64,000 nt of DNA from Propionispora sp. 2/2-37 (GTDB lineage Bacteria > Bacillota > Negativicutes > Propionisporales > Propionisporaceae), in contig NZ_CYSP01000001.1 in NCBI RefSeq assembly GCF_001298735.1, positions 1-64,000 on the forward strand, in the 5' to 3' direction. Shown here piece after piece: positions 44,725 to 54,336 of this stretch (within the stretch, counting starts at the first letter, position 1; each line of letters starts with the position of its first letter). The notes under the pieces were generated by a model. That model ran no database searches. It was not told where the DNA came from and was given only the letters and a program-made list of their open reading frames with translations. The translations under genes and the position numbers were made by a program.

Positions 44725-45348
44725 ATGATTTCTAAAGCAACGATCGACCGTTTACCGTTATATTTCCGGGCGCTTCGGCTGATGCAACGCGAGGAAGTGG
44801 AAATTGTTTCATCCGAAGAACTGGGAAAGCGTCTGGGGATTACTCCGGAGCAGATACGAAAAGACCTGGCGTCATTCGGACAATTTGGTAAAAAAGGTGT
44901 TGGCTATTATGTACGGGAATTATTGCGTAACATCGGAGACATTCTGGGGCTGCATTATAACTGGAATTTTGCTATTGTCGGCGTAGGCCATCTGGGCTGG
45001 GCTTTATCCAATTATCGCAACTTTACCTCTTTGGGATTTAATTTTGCGGCCATTTTTGACGTGGATCCGGATAAAATCGGACTGCATATTAATGGCGCAC
45101 AGGTGTTTCACGTGAATGAAATGGAGAAAATTGTACGTGAAAAAAACATACATATTGGTATCATTGCCGTTCCCGAAGCACATGCCCAGGCAGTGGCGGA
45201 TAAACTGGTGGCTTCCGGAATTCGCGGAATTTGGAATTTCGCCCCCCGTAAAATTACTGTGCCAAACTCAGTATATATCATAAATGAAGATCTTTCGGTT
45301 GGCTTAAGCAGTCTTTCCTATTATTTATCGCGGCGGATTACAAAGTAA
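44725..45348 (+). CDS. rex: Redox-sensing transcriptional repressor Rex
   Basis: The repressor has about 207 residues. The N-terminal winged helix is ISKATIDRLPLYFRALRLM with LGITPEQIRKDLASFGQFGKKG. The Rossmann domain has FAIVGVGHLGWALSNY near residues 85-100 and ends in a C-terminal swap helix (LSSLSYYLSRRITK). Rex senses the NADH/NAD+ ratio and represses fermentation and respiration genes. ATG 44725 follows AAAGAGGA; a TTG at 44707 after a run of Gs is an alternative start that adds six residues. It is placed next to the propionate operon, a plausible target. Confidence 0.94.
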   Translation: MISKATIDRLPLYFRALRLMQREEVEIVSSEELGKRLGITPEQIRKDLASFGQFGKKGVGYYVRELLRNIGDILGLHYNWNFAIVGVGHLGWALSNYRNFTSLGFNFAAIFDVDPDKIGLHINGAQVFHVNEMEKIVREKNIHIGIIAVPEAHAQAVADKLVASGIRGIWNFAPRKITVPNSVYIINEDLSVGLSSLSYYLSRRITK

Positions 45349-45657
45349 TGTCAAGAATTTTGTATTTTGTATTTTTTTTATAATTAAATAAAAATTTCAC
45401 ATACTCGGCAGGAGTTAGGCTGCTGACAGAGAACTAGTAGGAATATATGGCATTATATAAATCTCTTCAAGTAACCTAAGCGCTATGCTTGGGGCCAGTA
45501 ATCATGGTCTTTTTGCTATACAATTGATGTACTAGCAGCATACACCTAGGTTTGTTTTGTCTGTGCAAAATAGACTTCGGTGTTTTTTTTATGAATACTG
45601 TGTGTATATGTATTCTAAATTAAAAAAATACTAGACAGGAATGGAAGGAGAAGGAAT
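45349..45657 (+). promoter_or_regulatory. Structured leader of the propionate operon
   Basis: No gene fits in this 309-base stretch. It has an AT-rich head (probable promoter, TTGTATTTTGTAT), a hairpin CCTAAGC/GCTTGGG (45475-45481 with 45487-45493), and a terminator-like element at 45542-45590 (CACC...GGTG enclosing TTTTG/CAAAA, then TTTTTTTT) about 70 bases before the first gene. The order hairpin, terminator, operon suggests transcription attenuation or an unassigned riboswitch. By eye it does not match cobalamin, T-box, glycine or SAM classes. Confidence 0.5.
45542..45590 (+). terminator. Leader terminator before propionate operon
   Basis: CACC (45543-45546) pairs with GGTG (45579-45582) around an inner TTTTG/CAAAA stem and runs into eight Ts. 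It either ends a rex read-through transcript or acts as an attenuator of the operon. Confidence 0.65.
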
Positions 45658-47163
45658 ATGATTGATATTCAGCACCGCATACGCAATAAAAAACTATTGG
45701 ACAGAATCGTTACCGCCGAAGAGGCGGCAGCTTTTATTAAGCCTGATATGAATGTCGGAACAAGCGGATTTACACCAGCCGGATATCCGAAAGCAGTGCC
45801 GCTGGCACTAGCCAAACGGATGGCAAAAGAACCTTTCCAGATCAATTTATGGACAGGGGCCTCAGTAGGTAAAGAACTGGACGGGGCCTTGGCCGAAGTG
45901 AACGGAATTGCCCGCAGAATGCCATATCAAACCAACGGGGACTTGCGCAAGTCTCTTAATAGCGGAAAGGTCAATTATTTTGATCTTCATTTGAGTGAAT
46001 CTGCTCAACTGTCACGGTATGGATATCTAGGCGGCAAAGTCGACGTTGCTATTGTTGAGGCATGTGCCATTACGGAGGAGGGGCATCTTATTCCGACTAC
46101 GTCTATGGGGAACACCGCTTCCTATGTACAAAGTGCTGATTTTGTTATTGTTGAAATTAATACAACGCAGCCGCTCGAACTGGAAGGCATGCATGATGTT
46201 TATGTTCCGCTTGATCCACCGCACCGCCAACCGATTCCTATAGTCAAAGTGGATGATCGCATTGGTACTACCTATATACCTTGTGGTATAGATAAAATCA
46301 AATGCATTGTTCCTTGTGATATTGGGGATGATGTACGTGATTTTGCTCCGATTGATGAGAATTCCCGCGCTATGTCGGAATTGGCGATTGAGTTTTTCAA
46401 GCATGAAATCAAAGCAGGCAGAATGCCTAAAAACTTGCTCCCTTTGCAATCCGGTGTAGGATCGGTGGCAAATGCTGTTATCAGCGGTTTTGTGGACTCG
46501 GAATTTAAAAATCTGGAAGTGTATACCGAAGTAATCCAGGACGGCATGCTGGATCTGGCGGATGCCGGAAAGCTGAAATTTGCGTCAGGAACTTCGTTTT
46601 CTCCTTCACCAGAAGGCCAAAAACGTTTATATGCCAATATTGATGCATATCGGCAAAAGATGGTGCTGCGGCCGCAAGAAATTGCCAACAGCCCTGAAGT
46701 TGCCCGCCGTATTGGTATTATTGCCATGAATACGGCGATTGAGTTTGATATTTACGGACATGTAAATTCCACTCATATCATGGGCAGTAAAATGATGAAT
46801 GGTATTGGCGGTTCTGGTGATTTTGCGCGCAATGCTTATCTGACGTTGTTCTTTTCAACTTCTGTAGCCAAAGGGGGTCTTATATCGTCTGTTGTTCCAA
46901 TGTGTTCGCATATTGATCATACCGAACACGATGTCGATGTATTTATCACGGAACGCGGTCTGGCAGATGTCCGCGGCTTAAGCCCGAGAGAAAGAGCCAG
47001 GGTCATCATCGACAAATGCGCTCATCCCGACTACCAGCCGATGTTACAAGAGTATCTGGATAGAGCGGAAAAAGCCACTAGATTTGCTCATACACCACAT
47101 TTGCTGGACGAAGCTCTTTCCTGGCATGTTAGGTTCATGCAAACCGGCAGTATGAAAAAATAA
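45658..47163 (+). CDS. Acyl-CoA:carboxylate CoA-transferase (succinate/propionate type)
   Basis: The 501-residue protein is of the acetyl-CoA hydrolase/transferase family (Cat1/ScpC-like). Visible features are VGTSGFTPAGYPKAVPLALA near residue 33, IVEACAITEEGHLIPTTS near 125, LLPLQSGVGSVANAVI near 260 and the glutamate-bearing EVYTEVIQDGMLDLADAG near 285 (catalytic Glu that forms the enzyme-CoA thioester). As first gene of the methylmalonyl-CoA operon it probably moves CoA between propionyl-CoA and succinate, closing the cycle. Confidence 0.9.
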   Translation: MIDIQHRIRNKKLLDRIVTAEEAAAFIKPDMNVGTSGFTPAGYPKAVPLALAKRMAKEPFQINLWTGASVGKELDGALAEVNGIARRMPYQTNGDLRKSLNSGKVNYFDLHLSESAQLSRYGYLGGKVDVAIVEACAITEEGHLIPTTSMGNTASYVQSADFVIVEINTTQPLELEGMHDVYVPLDPPHRQPIPIVKVDDRIGTTYIPCGIDKIKCIVPCDIGDDVRDFAPIDENSRAMSELAIEFFKHEIKAGRMPKNLLPLQSGVGSVANAVISGFVDSEFKNLEVYTEVIQDGMLDLADAGKLKFASGTSFSPSPEGQKRLYANIDAYRQKMVLRPQEIANSPEVARRIGIIAMNTAIEFDIYGHVNSTHIMGSKMMNGIGGSGDFARNAYLTLFFSTSVAKGGLISSVVPMCSHIDHTEHDVDVFITERGLADVRGLSPRERARVIIDKCAHPDYQPMLQEYLDRAEKATRFAHTPHLLDEALSWHVRFMQTGSMKK

Positions 47164-47189
47164 GGATTTTTTAAGAGGGGGACATAATA

Positions 47190-48839
47190 GTGAGTAACAA
47201 TGAACAGTTAAAAGCAAAAAGAGCAGCCTATGATGCAAAAGTAGAGAAAGCGTTGGCTAAATTCCCGGAACGCAAAAACCTGGAACCTGAGAGATTGTAC
47301 ACTCCACTGGATGTAGAAAATTTTGATTACGAAAGCCAGCTTGGATTTCCGGGTGAGTATCCTTTTACCCGCGGTGTACAGCCTACTATGTACCGCGGCC
47401 GTTTCTGGACCATGCGTCAGTATGCCGGCTTTGCAACAGCGGAAGAATCGAATAAACGTTATAAATTTCTTTTAGATGCCGGACAGACCGGTCTTTCGGT
47501 GGCGTTTGACCTGCCGACTCAGATTGGTTATGATTCCGACGATGCCATCTCGGAAGGCGAGGTTGGTAAAGTTGGCGTTGCCATTGATTCGCTTGCCGAT
47601 ATGGAAATTCTGTTTGACGGCATCCCTTTGGATAAGGTATCCACTTCGATGACTATTAATGCACCTGCTTCCGTACTGTTGGCGATGTATATTGCCGTGG
47701 CTGAAAAACAAGGTGTTACTCCTGATAAGTTAAAGGGAACGATTCAAAATGATATTCTTAAGGAATATGCTGCACGTGGCACCTATATTTTCCCGCCAAA
47801 ACCTTCTATGCGTTTGATTACCAATATCTTTGAGTATTGCTCGAAAAATGTACCGCATTGGAATACGATTTCTATTTCCGGCTATCATATTCGTGAAGCC
47901 GGTTCCACTGCAGCACAGGAAATTGCCTTTACTATTGCCGACGGCATTGCTTATGTTGAGGCTGCTATTAAGGCCGGCTTAAATGTTGATGATTTTGCCG
48001 GACGACTTTCTTTCTTCTGGAATGCCCATAATAACGTTCTGGAAGAGGTAGCTAAATTCCGCGCATCCCGCCGTATTTGGGCCCGGATCATGAAAGACCG
48101 TTTCAAAGCGGAAAAACCGAAATCCTGGATGCTTCGCTTCCATACGCAGACAGCCGGCTCGATGCTGACTGCCCAACAACCGGAAAATAACATTGTCCGT
48201 GTAGCCCTGCAAACTGTTGCCGCAGTTTTAGGCGGCACGCAGTCCCTGCATACGAATTCCAAAGATGAAGCTTTGGCCTTGCCGACGGAAGATTCTGTAC
48301 GTATTGCCTTAAGAACGCAGCAGATCGTTGCTTATGAAAGCGGTATTGCCGATACGATTGATCCGCTTGCCGGTTCTTACTATATTGAGGCACTTACTAA
48401 TAAGCTTGAGGAAGAAGCCCTGGATTACATTCAAAAAATTGACGATATGGGCGGCGCTCCGGTTGCTATTGAAAAGGGATATATCCAAAAAGAAATTCAG
48501 GACAGTGCTTATAAATATCAAATGGAAGTGGAAACCAAACAACGTATTGTTGTCGGTGTCAACCACTTCCAGATTGAGGAAAAACCGGTTGAGGGCTTAC
48601 TGCGGGTTGATCCTTCCGTAGGTGAAGGACAAAAAGCCAAATTGGCTAAATTGAGAAACAGCCGGGACAATAAAGCGGTTGAGGCTAAACTGGCTGCATT
48701 GGAAAAAGCTTGCCAAGACAGCGATGTTAATTTGATGCCGGTTATTTTGGACGCAGTCAGGGCATATGCAACTCTTGGTGAAATCTGCAATGTAATGCGT
48801 AAGGTATTTGGCGAATATGAAGCTCATGTAAGCCTGTAG
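47190..48839 (+). CDS. Methylmalonyl-CoA mutase catalytic subunit
   Basis: The 549-residue protein is the substrate-binding TIM-barrel part of the mutase, encoded apart from the B12-binding part. Visible segments are [20 protein letters not shown] near residue 55 with Tyr and Arg residues contacting substrate, [37 protein letters not shown] and [20 protein letters not shown] start follows AGAGGGGG. With the small subunit it interconverts succinyl-CoA and methylmalonyl-CoA. Confidence 0.94.
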   Translation: MSNNEQLKAKRAAYDAKVEKALAKFPERKNLEPERLYTPLDVENFDYESQLGFPGEYPFTRGVQPTMYRGRFWTMRQYAGFATAEESNKRYKFLLDAGQTGLSVAFDLPTQIGYDSDDAISEGEVGKVGVAIDSLADMEILFDGIPLDKVSTSMTINAPASVLLAMYIAVAEKQGVTPDKLKGTIQNDILKEYAARGTYIFPPKPSMRLITNIFEYCSKNVPHWNTISISGYHIREAGSTAAQEIAFTIADGIAYVEAAIKAGLNVDDFAGRLSFFWNAHNNVLEEVAKFRASRRIWARIMKDRFKAEKPKSWMLRFHTQTAGSMLTAQQPENNIVRVALQTVAAVLGGTQSLHTNSKDEALALPTEDSVRIALRTQQIVAYESGIADTIDPLAGSYYIEALTNKLEEEALDYIQKIDDMGGAPVAIEKGYIQKEIQDSAYKYQMEVETKQRIVVGVNHFQIEEKPVEGLLRVDPSVGEGQKAKLAKLRNSRDNKAVEAKLAALEKACQDSDVNLMPVILDAVRAYATLGEICNVMRKVFGEYEAHVSL

Positions 48840-48893
48840 GAAACGGACAGGCGGAACGAACGGTCTTAAGAGAATAATGAGAGGGAGATAGAT

Positions 48894-49286
48894 ATGGAAA
48901 AACGTGTAAGAGTATTGGTGGCAAAACCGGGCCTTGACGGGCATGATCGGGGTGCAAAAGTGGTAGCACGGGCATTAAGAGATGCAGGTTTTGAAGTAAT
49001 ATATACTGGCCTGCGGCAAACTCCGGAGCAAATAGCGGAAGCTGCTTTGCAAGAAGATGTAAACGTAGTGGCATTAAGCTTGTTATCGGGTGCGCATACC
49101 CATCTTTTCCCGAAAGTGGTTAGCCTGCTCCGGGAAAAAGGTATGGATGATGTATTGGTTCTTGGCGGCGGTGTTATACCGGACGCCGATATTCCGGCAC
49201 TTAAGGAGGCCGGAATAGCCGAAGTATTTACCCCGGGAACGGCTACCAAGAATATCGTTGATTTTATTAACAGCGAATTGAATTAG
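48894..49286 (+). CDS. Methylmalonyl-CoA mutase B12-binding subunit
   Basis: The 130-residue cobalamin-binding domain has the base-off/His-on signature DGHDRG in [18 protein letters not shown] near residues 11-28, [12 protein letters not shown] near 62 and [10 protein letters not shown] near 90. It is the adenosylcobalamin module for the catalytic subunit encoded 55 bases upstream. The split arrangement is usual in archaea and many anaerobes. Confidence 0.95.
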   Translation: MEKRVRVLVAKPGLDGHDRGAKVVARALRDAGFEVIYTGLRQTPEQIAEAALQEDVNVVALSLLSGAHTHLFPKVVSLLREKGMDDVLVLGGGVIPDADIPALKEAGIAEVFTPGTATKNIVDFINSELN

Positions 49287-49289
49287 GTC

Positions 49290-50237
49290 GTGAACCCGGT
49301 GGATATTGTAAAAGAGTTATTGGCGGGTTCGCGGCTGGCACTTTCGCGTGCCATTACCTCTGTTGAAAATGAGTATGAAAATGCCATTCAGATTATGAGG
49401 GATTTATATCCTCATACCGGTAATGCCTATGTCATTGGCATTACCGGGCCTCCGGGCGCTGGAAAGAGTACTTTGACCGATAAACTGGCCCGCGAGTATC
49501 GCCGCCGTGGCAAGACGGTCGGGATTATTGCAATTGACCCTACCAGTCCTTTTTCCGGTGGCGCTATTTTAGGTGACCGCATCCGGATGAATGAATTAAC
49601 GATGGATGAAGGCGTGTTTATCCGTAGCATGGGGACGCGGGGAAGTTTAGGCGGACTGTCCCATAAAACCGGTGAAGTGGTAAAGATTATGGACGCGGCA
49701 GGCAAGGATATTGTCATTGTAGAGACAGTTGGGGTGGGGCAGTCGGAGGTGGATATTGCTAAAGCTGCCGATACCACTCTGGTTGTGCTGGTGCCTGGCC
49801 TGGGCGACGATATACAGGCTATCAAAGCCGGAATATTAGAGATTGGTGACATTTTTGCCATTAACAAAGCCGACCGTGAAGGAGTAGACCGGCTGCAGGT
49901 AGAATTGGAAATGATGCTGGATTTAAATCAGTACAAGGTTGATTGGCGTCCCCCGATCAACCGGGTTATTGCATCGCAAAATCAAGGCGTGTCCGAACTT
50001 CTGGAGACTATTGAAAAACATTCTGTCTGGTCAAAACAGACGGGGGAACGGGAGGTTCGGCACAGTAAACGAATCAAAAATGAAATGTTGTCTATGCTGG
50101 ATGAGCAAATTGGCCGTTATATCATTAAGAAAATGGCTGAATCCGGCGAATTTGATCGTCTGATTAAAACAGTGGAGCAGCGGGAACAAGACCCGTATAC
50201 CGTGGTAGACGGTATCTTAAAAAGCATATTGCGTTAA
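49290..50237 (+). CDS. meaB: Methylmalonyl-CoA mutase-associated GTPase MeaB
   Basis: The 315-residue G3E-family GTPase has Walker [19 protein letters not shown] near residues 50-67, the [18 protein letters not shown] segment, [15 protein letters not shown] near 148 and the NKAD guanine motif near 196. It protects and repairs the mutase by gating loading and release of cobalamin. The GTG start lies 3 bases after the preceding stop codon, so translation is probably coupled. Confidence 0.95.
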   Translation: MNPVDIVKELLAGSRLALSRAITSVENEYENAIQIMRDLYPHTGNAYVIGITGPPGAGKSTLTDKLAREYRRRGKTVGIIAIDPTSPFSGGAILGDRIRMNELTMDEGVFIRSMGTRGSLGGLSHKTGEVVKIMDAAGKDIVIVETVGVGQSEVDIAKAADTTLVVLVPGLGDDIQAIKAGILEIGDIFAINKADREGVDRLQVELEMMLDLNQYKVDWRPPINRVIASQNQGVSELLETIEKHSVWSKQTGEREVRHSKRIKNEMLSMLDEQIGRYIIKKMAESGEFDRLIKTVEQREQDPYTVVDGILKSILR

Positions 50238-50257
50238 GCAAGAAGGAGGATATAAGC

Positions 50258-50665
50258 ATGTTTAATGTGCTAAAAGTAGACCATATTGGTATAGCTGTTA
50301 AGGATTTGGAACAGGCCAAGAAATTTTATACTGATGTTTTGGGAATGAAACCTATGGGCGAGGAAGTAGTTGAGCAGCAAAAAGTAAAAGTATGTTTTAT
50401 TCCTACCGGTGACAGTGAATTGGAATTGTTGGAATCAACGGCTCCTGACGGACCGATTGCAAAATTTATTGAAAAGAATGGTGAGGGGATTCAGCATGTT
50501 GCCCTCCGTGTCGATAATATTGAAGCTGCTTTGGCAGATTTGAAAGAAAAAGGTGTTCGTCTGATTGACGAAAAGCCTCGTTATGGTGCAGGCGGTGCCA
50601 GCATTGCTTTTGTTCATCCGAAAGCAACAGGCGGTATTTTGCTTGAACTTTCCGAACGCAAATAG
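50258..50665 (+). CDS. mce: Methylmalonyl-CoA epimerase
   Basis: The 135-residue vicinal-oxygen-chelate fold protein has the metal-binding [18 protein letters not shown] near residues 7-24, [18 protein letters not shown] near 73 and [10 protein letters not shown] near the end, which supply His and Glu metal ligands. It interconverts (R)- and (S)-methylmalonyl-CoA between the mutase and the decarboxylase. AAGGAGG precedes the ATG. Confidence 0.95.
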   Translation: MFNVLKVDHIGIAVKDLEQAKKFYTDVLGMKPMGEEVVEQQKVKVCFIPTGDSELELLESTAPDGPIAKFIEKNGEGIQHVALRVDNIEAALADLKEKGVRLIDEKPRYGAGGASIAFVHPKATGGILLELSERK

Positions 50666-50703
50666 TGATTTATTGGTAATTAGGATCTGATAGGAGGTAT
50701 AAG

Positions 50704-52233
50704 ATGTCAACAGTCCAGGAAAAAATTCAGGACCTATGGTCTAAACAGGAAAAAGTAAAGCTTGGCGGTGGCGCAAAGCGTATCGAAAAGCAACATGCTT
50801 CCGGTAAATATACCGCTCGTGAACGGATTAATAAGTTTTTTGATCCGGATACCTTCGTTGAACTGGATCAGTTTGTTGCGCATCGCTGCGTGAATTTCGG
50901 CATGGATAAGAAAGAGCTTCCGGGCGAAGGTGTCGTTACCGGCTATGGTACGGTTAATGGGCGTTTAGTTTATGCCTTTGCTCAGGATTTTACAGTTGAG
51001 GGTGGTTCGCTTGGCGAAATGCACGCCGCGAAGATTTGTAAAGTACTGGATTTGGCACTCAAGATGGGAGCGCCGGTTATTGGAATCAATGATTCCGGCG
51101 GTGCACGTATTCAGGAAGCGGTAGATGCCTTGTCCGGCTATGGAAAAATATTTTTCAAAAATACCCTGGCTTCCGGTGTTATTCCACAAATTTCGGTCAT
51201 TATGGGACCTTGTGCCGGCGGTGCAGTATATTCGCCTGCTTTAACTGACTTTATTTATATGGTTAAAAATACCAGCCAGATGTTTATTACTGGTCCGGCG
51301 GTTATTAAATCGGTAACGGCGGAAGAAGTTACGGCTGAACAACTTGGCGGTGCTATGACGCATAACAGTACTTCCGGGGTGGCTCACTTTGCTGCAGAAA
51401 ATGAAGATGACTGCATTGAACAAATCCGTTATTTATTAAGCTTTTTGCCCAGCAATAATCTGGAAGAGCCGCCTGTGGTGGAAACCAGTGATGATCCGAA
51501 CCGTATGGAGGATGAGTTAAATACGTTGTTGCCGGATAATCCGAACATGCCTTACGACATGAAGGATGTAATCAAATCAATTGTCGATAATGGTGAATTC
51601 TATGAAGTCTGCGAACATTATGCGCGAAATATCATTACCTGTTTTGCCCGTTTTGACGGTAAAAGTGTGGGGATTATTGCCAATCAGCCGGCTGTTATGG
51701 CAGGCTGCCTGGATGTAAATGCATCCGATAAATCTTCCCGTTTTATCCGTTTTTGTGATGCTTTCAATATTCCACTGGTTAATCTTGTCGACGTACCGGG
51801 GTTCTTGCCGGGAACTGATCAGGAATTTGGCGGCATTATCCGTCATGGTGCAAAAATGTTATATGCTTATTGCGAAGCCACTGTTCCTAAGATTACCGTG
51901 ATTACCCGTAAAGCTTACGGCGGATCTTATCTGGCTATGTGCTCGCAGGATCTTGGTGCGGATCAGGTTCTGGCCTGGCCGACTGCTGAGATTGCCGTTA
52001 TGGGACCGGCTGGCGCTGCCAATATTATCTTCCGTAAAGATCCCGATGTGGCTGAAAAAACGGCTAAATATGTAGAAGAATTCGCCACGCCGTACAAAGC
52101 GGCGGAACGTGGTTTTGTTGATATTGTTATCGAACCGAAAGAAACCAGACCGCGTATCATTACCGCATTAAATATGCTGGCAAGCAAACGAGAAGCACGT
52201 CCGGCGAAAAAGCATGGCAATATACCGCTATAA
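50704..52233 (+). CDS. mmdA: Methylmalonyl-CoA carboxyltransferase/decarboxylase alpha subunit
   Basis: The 509-residue biotin-dependent carboxyltransferase has paired crotonase-like domains: GINDSGGARIQEAVDALSG near residue 125, PQISVIMGPCAGGAVYSP near 160, VDVPGFLPGTDQEFGGIIRH near 360 and KAYGGSYLAMCSQDLGAD near 400. It moves the carboxyl of methylmalonyl-CoA to biotin, giving propionyl-CoA. Small and biotin-carrier subunits follow. In Veillonella and Propionigenium the matching complex is a sodium-pumping decarboxylase. Confidence 0.93.
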   Translation: MSTVQEKIQDLWSKQEKVKLGGGAKRIEKQHASGKYTARERINKFFDPDTFVELDQFVAHRCVNFGMDKKELPGEGVVTGYGTVNGRLVYAFAQDFTVEGGSLGEMHAAKICKVLDLALKMGAPVIGINDSGGARIQEAVDALSGYGKIFFKNTLASGVIPQISVIMGPCAGGAVYSPALTDFIYMVKNTSQMFITGPAVIKSVTAEEVTAEQLGGAMTHNSTSGVAHFAAENEDDCIEQIRYLLSFLPSNNLEEPPVVETSDDPNRMEDELNTLLPDNPNMPYDMKDVIKSIVDNGEFYEVCEHYARNIITCFARFDGKSVGIIANQPAVMAGCLDVNASDKSSRFIRFCDAFNIPLVNLVDVPGFLPGTDQEFGGIIRHGAKMLYAYCEATVPKITVITRKAYGGSYLAMCSQDLGADQVLAWPTAEIAVMGPAGAANIIFRKDPDVAEKTAKYVEEFATPYKAAERGFVDIVIEPKETRPRIITALNMLASKREARPAKKHGNIPL

Positions 52234-52249
52234 GGGGCAGGTGAAAGCA

Positions 52250-52405
52250 ATGAAAGTAGATGCGAAGGACGTAAAACCAGAAGTAGTTGCTGCAATCGCT
52301 GCAGCTGTAACCGCTATGATGGGGACCGGGAATTTAGCGATCAAAATTACAACCAGTGCTGTCTGGGCAGCTGCAGGACGTCAAAAATTGATGAATTCTC
52401 ATTAA
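52250..52405 (+). CDS. mmdE: Small MmdE-like decarboxylase subunit
   Basis: The 51-residue peptide has an Ala-rich helix (VVAAIAAAVTAMMGTGN) and the C-terminal motif SAVWAAAGRQKLMNSH. The motif resembles the conserved end of the epsilon subunit of Veillonella methylmalonyl-CoA decarboxylase and of OadG-type gamma/delta subunits. ATG 52250 follows AGGTGA at about 6 bases. It probably helps hold the carboxyltransferase to the complex. No full-length delta (MmdD/OadG) with a membrane helix is nearby. Confidence 0.75.
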   Translation: MKVDAKDVKPEVVAAIAAAVTAMMGTGNLAIKITTSAVWAAAGRQKLMNSH

Positions 52406-52462
52406 TTTTAAACTATCCACAAAAATTCTTATTATAATGATATGAATATGGAGGAATTTCGA

Positions 52463-52843
52463 ATGAAAAAATTTAACATCAAAGTTAATGGTACCGCTTA
52501 TGAGGTAGAAGTTGAAGAAGTAAAAGCAGCAGCTCCTGCGCCGGCGGCAAAACCGGCAGCAAAACCGGCAGCAGCTTCGGCACCGGCAGCGCCGGTAGCG
52601 GCTCCTGCACCGGCGCAGGTAGGTGCCGGGGATACGGCAGTATCTGCTCCTATGCCTGGTAAAGTAGTTAAAATTGTGGCACAGGCCGGACAAAAAGTGA
52701 AAAAAGGCGACGTTGTTCTGATTTTGGAAGCTATGAAAATGCAAAATGAAATTTCCGCTCCCGCTGATGGCACTATTAAATCCATCAATGTGGCGGCGGG
52801 CCAGGGAGTAAAAATCGGCGAAATCATGGCCGTAATCGGCTAG
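52463..52843 (+). CDS. mmdC: Biotin carboxyl carrier protein of decarboxylase (gamma subunit)
   Basis: The 126-residue protein has an N-terminal beta segment (KKFNIKVNGTAYEVEVEE), a flexible Ala/Pro linker of about 40 residues and a C-terminal biotinyl domain with the biotin-accepting Lys in EAMKMQNE near residue 93. ATG 52463 after GGAGG is chosen. It carries CO2 from the alpha subunit to the membrane beta subunit or to another acceptor. A strong terminator ends the operon immediately afterwards. Confidence 0.92.
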   Translation: MKKFNIKVNGTAYEVEVEEVKAAAPAPAAKPAAKPAAASAPAAPVAAPAPAQVGAGDTAVSAPMPGKVVKIVAQAGQKVKKGDVVLILEAMKMQNEISAPADGTIKSINVAAGQGVKIGEIMAVIG

Positions 52844-52847
52844 TGGC

Positions 52848-52883
52848 AAAAACACGTGCAGAGGAAACTTTGCACGTGTTTTT
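52848..52883 (+). terminator. Terminator ending the propionate operon
   Basis: A perfect 13-bp stem AAAAACACGTGCA/TGCACGTGTTTTT (52848-52860 with 52871-52883) begins 5 bases after the mmdC stop codon. Confidence 0.92.
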
Positions 52884-52998
52884 AATTTTGGGGATTTTGT
52901 TAAAAAAGTGGAAATTTCAACCGGGTTCGGGTATACTGTCAGTAGAAAGCTTATATGTTGGTCAGAAAGTTTGATATGGCTAAGCGGAGGCGGTAGAT

Positions 52999-54222
52999 AT
53001 GGATAGTGCATGGGTGGTCGGGATGATTGAGCAAATTGCTCAGTTTGGCAAAGAAAAAATGGGGATTACCCGCTTAGCTTTTAGCGAAGCCGACAAACAG
53101 GCGCGAGATTTCGTCATGGAGATTATGAATACAATAGGATTAAATGTGCGAGTCGATGCGGCAGGAAATATAATTGGACATTTAGAAGGACGAAAATGTC
53201 AGACTCCTGTTGTGATGACGGGATCTCATATAGATACGGTACCTGAAGGCGGCAAATTTGACGGTGTACTTGGGGTAGTTTCCGCATTGGCGGCAGTTCA
53301 GCGCTTGAAGCAGCGGGGCGGGTTGAGTCATTCTCTGGAAGTAGTGGTGTTTGCTGCTGAAGAATCCAGCCGTTTTGGAGTGGCAACGTTTGGCAGCAAG
53401 GCTATGACCGGCCTGCTTACGACGCATACCTGGTCAAGAGCTAAAACTAAAGAAGGAGTAAGCCTGCGTGATGCCATAGCCGATTTTGGCTTGAAAATGG
53501 AGAATGTCAAAGCAGCAGTTCGCCCTTCAAGTGATATGAAAGCGTTTGTTGAGTTACATATTGAGCAGGGACGTATACTGGAGCATAATAAGATGAGTAT
53601 TGGAATTGTAGATTCGATTGCCGCTCCCACCAGATGTAAAATAACCGTGGAAGGGTTGGCTGCTCATTCCGGCACTACGCCGATGGATGAGCGGCAGGAT
53701 GCTCTGGTCAGTGCGTCGATGATCGTTCTTTCTATTCAGGAAATTGCTTTAGCGCAGTCTCATTATGGTACGGTCGCCACAGTTGGAGATTTACGTGTCC
53801 GGCCAGGTGTTATTAACGTAATCCCGGGTTTGGTGGAATTATGGGTTGATATTCGCGGAATTGAACATGAGAGTATTGTCGAGGTACTTCAGGAAATTAA
53901 GGATGCAATCAGTGCCATTGCCGAAGCCCAGGATACTCCGGTAGCCATGGAAGTCATCTCGTCAGAAAAACCGGTCAGCATGAACGAAGAAATCTCCAAT
54001 ATTGTAGAGAGTATTTGCCAAAAAAAAGAGATATCACACCAGCGATTATACAGTGGAGCAGGGCATGATGCCATGAATATGGCCCATATCATTCCCAGCG
54101 GACTTATTTTGATACCCTGCAGGGGCGGTATTAGTCATAATCCCGATGAAGCTGTGGCTGAAGCCGATATAGCTTCCGGTCTAGAGGTTTTGACCGAAAC
54201 GCTTTATCAGTTAGCAAAATAG
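52999..54222 (+). CDS. M20-family amidohydrolase (HyuC/allantoate-type)
   Basis: The 407-residue zinc peptidase-like hydrolase is of the N-carbamoyl-L-amino acid hydrolase/allantoate amidohydrolase group. Metal ligands lie in MTGSHIDTVPEGGKFDGVLG near residues 73-92 and FAAEESSRFGV near 117. A dimerisation domain contains HSGTTPMDERQDAL, and GAGHDAMNMAHIIPSGLI near 350 completes the site. The substrate is uncertain. It is a single gene between two terminators. Confidence 0.88.
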   Translation: MDSAWVVGMIEQIAQFGKEKMGITRLAFSEADKQARDFVMEIMNTIGLNVRVDAAGNIIGHLEGRKCQTPVVMTGSHIDTVPEGGKFDGVLGVVSALAAVQRLKQRGGLSHSLEVVVFAAEESSRFGVATFGSKAMTGLLTTHTWSRAKTKEGVSLRDAIADFGLKMENVKAAVRPSSDMKAFVELHIEQGRILEHNKMSIGIVDSIAAPTRCKITVEGLAAHSGTTPMDERQDALVSASMIVLSIQEIALAQSHYGTVATVGDLRVRPGVINVIPGLVELWVDIRGIEHESIVEVLQEIKDAISAIAEAQDTPVAMEVISSEKPVSMNEEISNIVESICQKKEISHQRLYSGAGHDAMNMAHIIPSGLILIPCRGGISHNPDEAVAEADIASGLEVLTETLYQLAK

Positions 54223-54234
54223 ACGATATTGCAG

Positions 54235-54259
54235 TCCCGGTTATATGCCGGGATTTTTT
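54235..54259 (+). terminator. Intrinsic terminator
   Basis: TCCCGG/CCGGGA with a 7-base loop, then TTTTTT. It ends the M20 hydrolase gene. Confidence 0.9.
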
Positions 54260-54336
54260 ATTGGCAAATATTATTTCTTGAATTATGTTAACTTTATAGT
54301 AGAATGATTATAGAGCCTAATTGAAAGGAGAATGCA

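Noticed and set aside
45349..45657. Cobalamin riboswitch before the B12-dependent mutase operon
   Set aside because: No GCCACTG-type B12 box or matching peripheral motifs by eye, so left unassigned.
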